From the NCBI GenBank assembly GCA_025449725.1, contig JANWIU010000071.1:1-9182 (forward strand): a stretch of 9,182 bases of DNA, in the 5' to 3' direction. A model generated the notes under the pieces. That model had not been told where the DNA came from. It saw nothing but the letters and a program-made list of their open reading frames with translations, and searched no databases. The number at the start of each line of letters is the position of its first letter. The stretch's first letter is position 1. A program made the translations under genes and the position numbers. Positions 1 to 5,506 of this stretch are shown piece by piece. Origin of the DNA: Pseudobdellovibrio sp. GTDB taxonomy: Bacteria > Bdellovibrionota > Bdellovibrionia > Bdellovibrionales > Bdellovibrionaceae.

Positions 1-298
1 AGATTTCACATCAAAAGAGTCTGCACGTTCTGGTTTAGCATCTTTAGATTCTGCACAATCACAAATCTCAGGATCGCGCGCTAACCTTGGAGCATTACAA
101 AATCGTTTGTCATCTTCTGGTGACGTAATCGCGACAATGGTTGAAAACATGAGTGCTGCAAACTCTCGTATCCGTGATACAGACGTAGCTGCATCTTCAT
201 CTGAATTAGCTCGTAACAATGTATTGTTGCAAGGTACTACTGCAACTCTTGCCCAAGCTAATCAGTTACCGCAAATGGCTTTAAAACTTATTGGTTAA
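1..298 (+). CDS. fliC: Flagellin, C-terminal part (5' end outside window)
   Basis: Structural subunit of the flagellar filament, exported by the flagellar type III system. The reading frame is open from base 2 to the TAA at 296-298, giving about 98 residues. They start at DFTSKESARSGLASLD, so the visible part is the end of the central region plus the whole conserved C-terminal D0/D1 helix. Motifs typical of flagellin C-termini are visible: SGSRANLGALQNRL, MVENMSAANSRIRDTD, and the C-terminal LAQANQLPQMALKL. The protein is nearly identical over this span to the complete flagellin at 834-1667, with changes such as A/G, S/T and I/L. The DNA differs at many synonymous positions, so the pair is an old duplication held by selection on the protein. 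An ATG at 107 is internal and not a real start. It is followed by a conserved hairpin and an intrinsic terminator, so it is probably transcribed separately from the next flagellin. Confidence 0.97.
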   Translation, partial: DFTSKESARSGLASLDSAQSQISGSRANLGALQNRLSSSGDVIATMVENMSAANSRIRDTDVAASSSELARNNVLLQGTTATLAQANQLPQMALKLIG

Positions 299-321
299 TT
301 GCTAACGAAGTTCTAAAGTTC

Positions 322-363
322 TTTTTTGGGTGGGGGCGAAGACCTCCGCCCTTATCCAAAAAA
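322..363 (+). promoter_or_regulatory. Conserved flagellin 3'UTR hairpin, copy 1
   Basis: The outer stem TTTTTTGGGT (322-331) pairs with ATCCAAAAAA (354-363), with one G-U pair. The inner stem GGGCG (334-338) pairs with CGCCC (347-351). The loop is AAGACCTC (339-346). No T-run follows the hairpin; the true terminator is the next hairpin downstream. The same element recurs after the second flagellin at 1765-1801. It could be an RNA-stability or regulatory element, or a 3'UTR-derived small RNA. The structure is read directly; the role is inferred. Confidence 0.7.
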
Positions 364-373
364 TATAACTTGG

Positions 374-404
374 CGTAGGGTTGATTCACCAACCTTACGT
401 TTTT
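374..404 (+). terminator. Intrinsic terminator of upstream flagellin gene
   Basis: The 10-bp stem CGTAGGGTTG (374-383) pairs with CAACCTTACG (390-399) with one G-U pair. The loop is ATTCAC and five T follow (400-404). This is a standard Rho-independent terminator for the flagellin ending at 298. Confidence 0.85.
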
Positions 405-794
405 CCCTCTGAGAAACAGGAAATTTCCCCTGCGAAAAGAGTGAAATTCTCGAGTGAAAAACTCCTCGCCCGACTAGATATGCCAATGGGCTACGAAGAC
501 AGAGGTCGATCATCGAATAGTCCTATATAGACTCGATGAGACCTTCGCCTTTCATGACCTTCATCCCCAAAAATGTCTCGTTTTAAGTCTAATTTTCAAA
601 ACCAAAGTCCAGAATTAGTTAGACCTTCGTCCAATTCTACAGGACGCGACTAAAGCGCCATACAGACTGGCCCGAAAGCTATATCACACAACGACCCAGA
701 CTCGACAAGACTGAACCGAGAAGCCCGCTGAAGTGAATAGCAACGGGACCTTCGATGTAGGGAATGCAAATCGAGAGTAAGTCACAAAACTAAC
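405..794. other. Long structured intergenic region, no gene recognised
   Basis: This stretch between the two flagellin genes contains no convincing coding sequence on either strand. It is not a tRNA, and I could not find the core motifs of RNase P RNA, tmRNA or the c-di-GMP riboswitches. It holds several inverted repeats. The best is at 494-547: TCATCGA (510-516) with TCGATGA (533-539), extended by GGTC/GACC and CGAA/TTCG across bulges. A second is CGTCC (628-632) with GGACG (642-646). A third is CCCG near 724 with CGGG near 744. A direct repeat GAGTGAAA occurs at 439-446 and 452-459, and a palindrome GGAAATTTCC at 419-428. It should contain the promoter of the second flagellin. It may also encode an unrecognised non-coding RNA. 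Confidence 0.6.
540..753 (+). repeat. Four copies of GACCTTC
   Basis: The heptamer GACCTTC occurs at 540-546, 556-562, 622-628 and 747-753. Three of the copies continue with G to give ACCTTCG. Four exact copies in about 215 bases is far more than expected by chance. The copies at 540 and 622 sit in or beside hairpin stems. They could be repeated protein-binding sites in the flagellin promoter region, or CU-rich segments of an RNA. No function is claimed. Confidence 0.6.
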
Positions 795-813
795 TGGAAC
801 TTAATAAGTTCCA
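795..813 (+). promoter_or_regulatory. Perfect inverted repeat in the flagellin leader
   Basis: TGGAACTT (795-802) and AAGTTCCA (806-813) form a perfect 8-bp stem with the 3-nt loop AAT. It ends 10 bases before the Shine-Dalgarno sequence of the second flagellin. There is no T-run, so it is not a terminator. It most likely folds in the 5'UTR, where such hairpins often stabilise abundant messages. A DNA operator is the alternative. Confidence 0.6.
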
Positions 814-819
814 ACATAA

Positions 820-833
820 AAAAGAGGTCTTTT
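820..833 (+). promoter_or_regulatory. Ribosome-binding site of second flagellin, in a small hairpin
   Basis: The Shine-Dalgarno core GAGGT (824-828) lies 5 bases before the ATG at 834 and decides that start over the in-frame ATG at 840. It sits in an A/T inverted repeat: AAAAG (820-824) and CTTTT (829-833) leave AGGT as a 4-nt loop. GAGGTCTT (824-831) is an exact complement of the 8-nt loop of the 3'UTR hairpins at 322-363 and 1765-1801. Confidence 0.7.
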
Positions 834-1667
834 ATGGGAATGAGAATTACAACGAACGTAGCATCACTTAACGCACAAAAAGTTATGGTGACAAACTCTC
901 GCGAAATGCAAAAAAGCATGGCGCAATTATCAACTGGTTCACGTATCACTAAAGCCGGCGACGACGCTGCAGGTTTAGCGATCTCTGAACAATTAAAATC
1001 GCAAATCCGTTCATACGGACAAGCTAACCGAAATGCTAATGACGGTATCTCTATGATCCAAACCGCAGAGCAAAGTATGGGTGAAGTTTCTAATATCGTA
1101 ACAAGACTCCGTGAGTTGGGTGTACAAGCTGCATCTGACACTATCGGTGACCAAGAACGTTCTTTCATCAACAAAGAAGTTGACGCTCTTAAATCAGAGA
1201 TCCAACGTGTTGCTGAATCTGCTTCATTCGGTTCTCGTAAATTATTAGATGGTACTGGCGGTGTTTATGACATCCACATCGGTACAGGCGCTAACGAAGC
1301 TACTGACTGGATTGCATACGATGCTTCTCAAACTGACGTAACTGTTGGTACTTTGGGAATCGCTGACTTAGATTTTACTTCTAAAGAATCTGCACGTGCC
1401 GGTTTAGAACAACTTGACGTAGCTCAAGGTAATATCTCTGGTTCACGCGCAACTTTGGGAGCTATGCAAAACAGATTATCTTCAACTTCTGACGTTATCG
1501 GTACAATGGTTGAAAATATGTCTGCTGCAAATTCACGTATCCGTGACACTGACGTAGCTGCTTCAACTTCTGAATTAGCTCGTAACAATGTGTTGTTACA
1601 AGGTACGACAGCAACTTTAGCGCAAGCTAACCAGTTGCCACAAATGGCTCTGAAACTTTTAGGATAA
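834..1667 (+). CDS. fliC: Flagellin, complete
   Basis: Filament subunit of 277 residues, exported through the flagellum and polymerised under the FliD cap. The N-terminal domain (about 1-140) shows the classic flagellin helix signatures: MRITTNVASLNAQ, STGSRITKAGDDAAGLAISE, and QANRNANDGISMIQTAEQS followed by RLRELGVQAASDT. The C-terminal domain (about 190-277) carries SGSRATLGAMQNRL and ends in LAQANQLPQMALKLLG. Only a short region joins them, so the surface D2/D3 domain is essentially absent, as in other short flagellins. The start at 834 is set by GAGGT five bases upstream; ATG 840 is a less well spaced alternative. No signal peptide is present, as expected for type III export. It is a paralogue of the flagellin ending at 298. 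A long leader and its own terminator make it a separate transcription unit. Bdellovibrio genomes carry several such flagellins, and I do not assign a paralogue number. Confidence 0.98.
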   Translation: MGMRITTNVASLNAQKVMVTNSREMQKSMAQLSTGSRITKAGDDAAGLAISEQLKSQIRSYGQANRNANDGISMIQTAEQSMGEVSNIVTRLRELGVQAASDTIGDQERSFINKEVDALKSEIQRVAESASFGSRKLLDGTGGVYDIHIGTGANEATDWIAYDASQTDVTVGTLGIADLDFTSKESARAGLEQLDVAQGNISGSRATLGAMQNRLSSTSDVIGTMVENMSAANSRIRDTDVAASTSELARNNVLLQGTTATLAQANQLPQMALKLLG

Positions 1668-1699
1668 TTTAAGAATTAGTTATAGTTTACGAAGCGGAC

Positions 1700-1735
1700 G
1701 GCGCGATATTAGGATGTAAGCAGTACGTTAGCGCC
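1700..1735 (+). repeat. Imperfect inverted repeat in flagellin 3'UTR
   Basis: GGCGC (1700-1704) can pair with GCGCC (1731-1735) around a 26-nt interior with only a weak inner stem (GTA/TAC). It lies between the flagellin stop codon and the conserved 3'UTR hairpin. The upstream flagellin has no counterpart. Significance is uncertain. Confidence 0.35.
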
Positions 1736-1764
1736 AATTCGATTTGCAAGTTTTAACAAATTTT

Positions 1765-1801
1765 TTTTGGGTGGGGCGAAGACCTCCGCCCTAATCCAAA
1801 A
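1765..1801 (+). promoter_or_regulatory. Conserved flagellin 3'UTR hairpin, copy 2
   Basis: This is the second copy of the element at 322-363. The outer stem TTTTGGGT (1765-1772) pairs with ATCCAAAA (1794-1801), with one G-U pair. The inner stem is GGGCG (1774-1778) with CGCCC (1787-1791), and the loop AAGACCTC (1779-1786) is identical. Relative to copy 1 the core differs by one missing G and one T-to-A change, both in unpaired positions. As in copy 1, a separate terminator follows directly. Confidence 0.7.
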
Positions 1802-1810
1802 GATAATTGT

Positions 1811-1845
1811 CGGAAACTCAGTTTTTGCACTGAGTTTCCGTTTTT
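1811..1845 (+). terminator. Intrinsic terminator of second flagellin gene
   Basis: A perfect 11-bp stem, CGGAAACTCAG (1811-1821) with CTGAGTTTCCG (1830-1840), has an 8-nt loop and five T (1841-1845). It is a strong Rho-independent terminator and separates the flagellin from the convergent porin gene. On the minus strand no T-run follows, so it is not clearly bidirectional. Confidence 0.92.
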
Positions 1846-1860
1846 CCGTTTAAGCTTCAA

Positions 1861-2964
1861 TTAAAACATGAAATTAAAATCGAACTGTGCTCTTGAGTAA
1901 TCCGGGGTAAAAGTTGTAGATGAAATAGAACGTTGGCCTGCAAAGAGTGTTAAAGCTACGTTTGTATTTTCAGCCACTTGATAGAATCCAGCAAGGCGAG
2001 TGCTTCTGATATCTGCACCGCCACCTGATGAGTCGCTCTCAGCCAATACGCCGACAACAGCATCTTTTTCAACTTCGCGAGTATCCAATCTTACCAGCCA
2101 GCTTCCCTCATCTTTAAGTTTTCCGATGTTAACCCCAACGTTTCCGGCATTTTTGTAATCGCCGCCTTCGCTGTTGGAAGCCATTTCATAATAAAGTGCG
2201 ACCGGAACGCCACCCAGAGTGGAGCTCAATTCAATGTCACCTACGGTCAGCTTGTAATCATTGGTGTAAGCACCGCCGGTTAAGGTATTGCCTTTTGCAC
2301 TCGGGGCTGTTGCGCCTTTAATATTTGAAAAATTATAACTCGCAACCGCTACCGTCAGGGCGCAATCATCGAATTTTTTTGTAATTCCGATTTGACCACC
2401 GACTAAGCCTACATCTGTATTATCTGTCGCACCAGAAGCCGAAAAGCGCTCTGAAAGCCAAGAAGCGCCGATGTTTGAAAAAAACTCCATCGTTTCAACT
2501 GCGTGTTTATATTTGAAAGCCAAACCTTCAGGAGTCAAATCTGCATCGAATACCAGATCGCTTCCTCCGGCCATAACAAATATGAGTGGCGTTTTACCGC
2601 CTAAAATTTGTAAGTCATCATTCACTTTATGATTAAAGTAGGCAAGATCCAGCAAGAAACCCTTTTTAGAATAGTAGTCAGTCATCGTCTGATTTGTCGT
2701 ATTACCTTCAGCGGCGCTTGAAGACCCGGTTGCAAGGCGTAACGTCACATCAGTCTTTTCATTGATCTTTGCTGTTCCACCGAATCTGGCGCGAAGGCGT
2801 TGACGAAACTGGTTGGCCTCTGTCAACGGCGAAGCCTGCTCTTCTCGGACTTGCTCATTTCTAAAACGCAAATCACCCTTAAAGGTGTAGGTCGTTTGAG
2901 AAAGCGCCATGAGAGGGTTTATAAAAAGACCAGTAACAAAAACGATTCGCATCAGTTTTGACAT
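1861..2964 (-). CDS. Putative outer-membrane porin (beta-barrel)
   Basis: A 367-residue protein, probably a trimeric-type beta-barrel channel for small solutes in the outer membrane. Residues 1-22 form a signal peptide (basic start, then hydrophobic IVFVTGLFINPLMA; cleavage probably near ALS/Q). The mature protein is built of alternating amphipathic strands and ends in FDFNFMF. A C-terminal aromatic of this kind is the signal read by the BAM assembly machinery. The stretch with LRLATGSSS, NTTNQTM, LQILGGKTP and FDADLTPEGLAFKY resembles the putative porin family (Porin_5 in Pfam, from memory; not searched). The start at 2964 is supported by GGAG on the minus strand (2973-2976), 8 bases before the ATG. 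It runs against the flagellar genes and is not in their operons. No substrate can be inferred. The family assignment is moderate; the barrel fold is fairly sure. Confidence 0.85.
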   Translation of the reverse strand: MSKLMRIVFVTGLFINPLMALSQTTYTFKGDLRFRNEQVREEQASPLTEANQFRQRLRARFGGTAKINEKTDVTLRLATGSSSAAEGNTTNQTMTDYYSKKGFLLDLAYFNHKVNDDLQILGGKTPLIFVMAGGSDLVFDADLTPEGLAFKYKHAVETMEFFSNIGASWLSERFSASGATDNTDVGLVGGQIGITKKFDDCALTVAVASYNFSNIKGATAPSAKGNTLTGGAYTNDYKLTVGDIELSSTLGGVPVALYYEMASNSEGGDYKNAGNVGVNIGKLKDEGSWLVRLDTREVEKDAVVGVLAESDSSGGGADIRSTRLAGFYQVAENTNVALTLFAGQRSISSTTFTPDYSRAQFDFNFMF

Positions 2965-3053
2965 CGGTGTGGCTCCTTTATTTGGTTGTTAATATCACGA
3001 GTAAGACCAAAGTTTGGAAAAGTCGATAGTATGCGCGCCGAGTTCAAGAATCC

Positions 3054-3085
3054 TAACGAAACCTTAACGAAAAAAAGATAACGAA
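3054..3085. repeat. Three direct TAACGAA heptamers in divergent promoter region
   Basis: TAACGAA occurs at 3054-3060, 3065-3071 and 3079-3085, with start-to-start distances of 11 and 14 bases. The first pair is one helical turn apart. They lie between the porin (minus) and the FlaG-like gene (plus), where the promoters of both must be. They could be regulator-binding sites. The same heptamer also occurs once at 303-309, so chance cannot be excluded. I found no convincing -35/-10 pair for either gene. Confidence 0.45.
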
Positions 3086-3132
3086 TGCTTGTTTGCCTAT
3101 TCGAAGGGCTGGTTAAGACCCTAAAGTGATTT

Positions 3133-3537
3133 GTGAAAAATACCGATAGAGTAGGCGTGAATATTAAAAATCTTATCGGAAATGTTGGTCAAGTGACGTC
3201 GCCGGCGGCTGCCGCGAAGACTGATCGTATGATCAAAACCGATAATACTCAAGACCGCGATGCCAATGGTCAGCAGTTCTACCACAAAGAGCGAAAAAAA
3301 GAAAAAATGACTGATGAGCAGTTCGAAAAAGCGATTGCGATTTTGCGCGAAAAGCATTTCATAAAAGACATGCATTGGGTTGTTTTAGCGGCGGAAGAAA
3401 ACGGCGTGAGATACGCCTGTGTTCAGGATGCCAGCGGAAATTCCATCCGAAAAATCATTGAGTTCGACCTTTGGGAAGTATTTGATGATATTAAATCTGA
3501 AGAAACTAAAGGCCAGTTACTTAAAAAAACAGCCTAG
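3133..3537 (+). CDS. Small FlaG-like protein (tentative)
   Basis: A 134-residue soluble protein with no signal peptide or membrane segment. Residues 1-60 are polar and low in complexity (SPAAAAKTDR, then HKERKKEK), and the C-terminal half looks folded. There, GVRYACVQDASGNSIRKI followed by an acidic helix resembles the end of FlaG proteins, where a V-x-V-x-D-x-x-G-x-x-I-R-x-I pattern precedes a short helix. FlaG, usually encoded just before fliD, influences filament length. Position supports this reading, but the similarity is weak and the usual proline after the isoleucine is missing. The start is GTG at 3133, because an in-frame TGA lies at 3127-3129; the ribosome-binding site is poor, and the in-frame ATG at 3307 is a possible but much shorter start. 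The alternative is a lineage-specific protein of unknown function. Confidence 0.7.
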   Translation: MKNTDRVGVNIKNLIGNVGQVTSPAAAAKTDRMIKTDNTQDRDANGQQFYHKERKKEKMTDEQFEKAIAILREKHFIKDMHWVVLAAEENGVRYACVQDASGNSIRKIIEFDLWEVFDDIKSEETKGQLLKKTA

Positions 3538-3617
3538 TTATCTCTGAAGCCGCCCCTTGAAATCCACTACAATTCCCCTTACAAAACACACTGGACTATC
3601 GCCCTAATTTCTCTCTG

Positions 3618-3633
3618 AAAAAGGGAGCTTTTT
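3618..3633 (+). terminator. Weak terminator-like hairpin
   Basis: AAAAAG (3618-3623) pairs with CTTTTT (3628-3633) around the loop GGAG. The stem is A/T rich and its own 3' arm supplies the T-run, so termination would be weak. It could partly separate the FlaG-like gene from fliD. Confidence 0.3.
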
Positions 3634-3740
3634 GCCTACCCGCACTTTGTCCAAGCCAATCAATTGACTCACGTATTTTGCACAATGTCTGAAATAATAA
3701 TTAAAGAGATTAGTGTCTTCATTTTCATGGAGGAAAAGAA

Positions 3741-5105
3741 GTGCCAATACGTATTAACGGAATTGCAAGCGGACTCCCGCCAAACTTGGTCGATCAGGTG
3801 ATCGAAGCCGAGCGCATGCCCGTTAAACAAATGGAAGCCAACAAAGCCAAGGTTGAAGACAAAGTAAAACTGGTCGGCGATCTTGAAACAAAAATCAACG
3901 AAGTTGGAAAAAGCATTACCTCGGTTGTCGGAACGAAAGGTTTCGTCGACAAAAAATTAAATTCAAGTTTTCCTGAAATTATTAACGGAACCTTAGATCC
4001 GGATCTGGCCGATGCCGGCGAATGGACTCTTGAAGTTATCAGCCTTGCAAATAAACCTTCGGTTGTAACCGGTGGATTTCCTGATAAAGACAAAACGACT
4101 ATGGGTGTCGGTTACATTAAGTTCGACACAGCTGAAGGCGAAAAAGAAGTTTATATCAATGAAGACAATTCGACTCTGCAAGGAATTGCGAAATCGATTA
4201 ACAGTGCCGGAATCGGTGTTCGTGCCACAGTAGTGAATGACAGAAGCGATAAAGACGACAGCTTCCGATTAGAAATTGCCGGATTAAAAACCGGTGATGA
4301 CAATCAGGTTAAGTTTCCAACCGTATATTTATTGGATGGTAAAGCGGATTTTACATTTGCCGAGTCACGAAAAGCAGAAAATGCTAAGTTCAAGTTAGAC
4401 GGGCACGAGTTCGAAGCGACTGAGAATGTGATTAATGACTTAATTCCGGGTGTAAGCCTGGATTTGAAGCGCGCTCAACCGGGTCAGGTTGTGCGTTTAA
4501 ATGTTTCTGAAAATTACGACGTCATTTCCGGTAAAATTAAAAGTTTCGTAGATTCTTACAATGCAGCTTTATCATTTATTCAAAGTCAGAATAAGCTGAC
4601 ACAAACAAAAGACGGAATGCAACGACTGGGGCCATTGGGCGGCGACAGTATGCTGCGTATGACTCAAAGCCGTTTACGTGAAATCATTCAGGATCCACAA
4701 TTAACCGACAGTAAATTTGACCGCATCAACGAACTGGGTATTGAATTTAACAGAAACGGTACTCTTGATTTCAAGCAAGAGAAGTTCGCCAAGATTGTGG
4801 CTGCTGATCCGCAGAATGTTATTGAGTTTCTCAGAGGCGATTTAGTAAATACGGGCTTTATCACTAATATGAAGAAGAAGCTGGCGCAAATCACTGACCT
4901 GCAAAACGGTGCTGTTACGACCAGAAAAAAATCCATGCAGGATCAGGTTAACAATATTAATAAAAAGATTGAGCGCAAAGAGAAATCTCTCGAAAAGCGC
5001 GAAGAAATTTTAAGAAATCAGTTTGCTAAAATGGAAGAGGCAATGTCGAAAATTCAGACACAGGGGGGTGCAATTGCACAAGGAATACCGGGAGGTAAAG
5101 CTTAA
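3741..5105 (+). CDS. fliD: Flagellar filament cap protein FliD (HAP2)
   Basis: FliD forms the cap at the filament tip and folds in each exported flagellin. The 454 residues match the usual family length. The N-terminal domain (about 5-100) opens with INGIASGLPPNLVDQVIEAE, the family's characteristic GIASGLD-like start, followed by heptad-rich helices (MEANKAKVEDKVKLVGDLET). The C-terminal domain starts near 207 and includes ENVINDLIPGVSLDLK, QPGQVVRLNVSENYD and KIKSFVDSYNA. Residues about 387-440 form a lysine/glutamate coiled coil (NNINKKIERKEKSLEKREE) that leads into the tail. The start is GTG at 3741, with GGAGG at 3729-3733 seven bases upstream. The ATG at 3727 is out of frame. Its TAA overlaps the fliS ATG by one base (TAATG), so the two are translationally coupled. 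The codon before the end contains a G6 run (5063-5068). Confidence 0.97.
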   Translation: MPIRINGIASGLPPNLVDQVIEAERMPVKQMEANKAKVEDKVKLVGDLETKINEVGKSITSVVGTKGFVDKKLNSSFPEIINGTLDPDLADAGEWTLEVISLANKPSVVTGGFPDKDKTTMGVGYIKFDTAEGEKEVYINEDNSTLQGIAKSINSAGIGVRATVVNDRSDKDDSFRLEIAGLKTGDDNQVKFPTVYLLDGKADFTFAESRKAENAKFKLDGHEFEATENVINDLIPGVSLDLKRAQPGQVVRLNVSENYDVISGKIKSFVDSYNAALSFIQSQNKLTQTKDGMQRLGPLGGDSMLRMTQSRLREIIQDPQLTDSKFDRINELGIEFNRNGTLDFKQEKFAKIVAADPQNVIEFLRGDLVNTGFITNMKKKLAQITDLQNGAVTTRKKSMQDQVNNINKKIERKEKSLEKREEILRNQFAKMEEAMSKIQTQGGAIAQGIPGGKA

Positions 5106-5506
5106 TGGCTAATCCGTACAATAAATACAAGCAGGCGTCGATATTGAGCGCCAGCAGGGAACAGATTTTATTGATGCTTTATGAAGCTGCAATAAAATTT
5201 ACTAAACTGGCAATTAAAGCGACCGAAGAAAAGAGAGTGGCGGACAAGGGAGCAAATATTTTGCGTGCTCTTGATATCGTCATCGAACTGCAAGCTACGC
5301 TGGACCACAAAGTTGGGGGCGAGTTAGCAAAGCAATTGGAGCAGCTCTACGTGTTTATGATAGAGCAGTATACCAAGGCCAATCTGAAGGGAGAGGTAGA
5401 ACCTTTAAATGCAAATTTAAAAGTTCTCGAAAATCTCTATGAAGGTTGGAAGGGTGCTATCGAAAAGATGAAGAAAGAAAATGAAACTAAAGGGGGGGCA
5501 GCATGA
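5105..5506 (+). CDS. fliS: Flagellin export chaperone FliS
   Basis: FliS binds the disordered C-terminal helix of flagellin in the cytoplasm, prevents premature polymerisation and delivers it to the export gate. The 133 residues fit the family. Hallmarks are visible: NKYKQASILSASREQILLML with YEAAIKF, then ILRALDIVIELQATLDHKVG, LYVFMIEQYTKANLKG, and the final ENLYEGWKGAIEKM. All are parts of the four-helix bundle. Translation starts at the ATG overlapping the fliD stop; GGAGG at 5091-5095 gives good spacing. The gene ends in a G7 tract (5492-5498) coding GG before AA and the stop. The stop overlaps the next start as ATGA (5503-5506). Confidence 0.96.
   Translation: MANPYNKYKQASILSASREQILLMLYEAAIKFTKLAIKATEEKRVADKGANILRALDIVIELQATLDHKVGGELAKQLEQLYVFMIEQYTKANLKGEVEPLNANLKVLENLYEGWKGAIEKMKKENETKGGAA

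Noticed and set aside
107..298. Separate 63-residue protein starting at ATG 107
   Set aside because: The frame continues open upstream to base 2 with conserved flagellin sequence, so this ATG is internal to the partial flagellin.
405..794. c-di-GMP riboswitch, RNase P RNA or tmRNA in the flagellin intergenic region
   Set aside because: I looked on both strands for the core motifs (GGCAAACC with GCAAAGCC; GAGGAAAGTCC with ACAGAA; tmRNA tag region) and found none.
782..1174. 130-residue open frame on the minus strand opposite the second flagellin
   Set aside because: It lies entirely over the flagellin leader and N-terminus, has no ribosome site and reads as the complement of conserved flagellin codons.
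3121..3375. 84-residue minus-strand open frame opposite the FlaG-like gene
   Set aside because: Its composition (FFFFSLF runs) mirrors the lysine/glutamate codons of the plus-strand gene, and it has no supporting start signals.
3664..3700. Sigma-70 promoter before fliD (TTGACT then TAATAA)
   Set aside because: The spacing between the two hexamers is 25 bases, far from the usual 17, and no better -10 is present at the right distance.
3794..4936. Three minus-strand open frames within fliD
   Set aside because: They are complements of a well-supported fliD reading frame and resemble no known protein.
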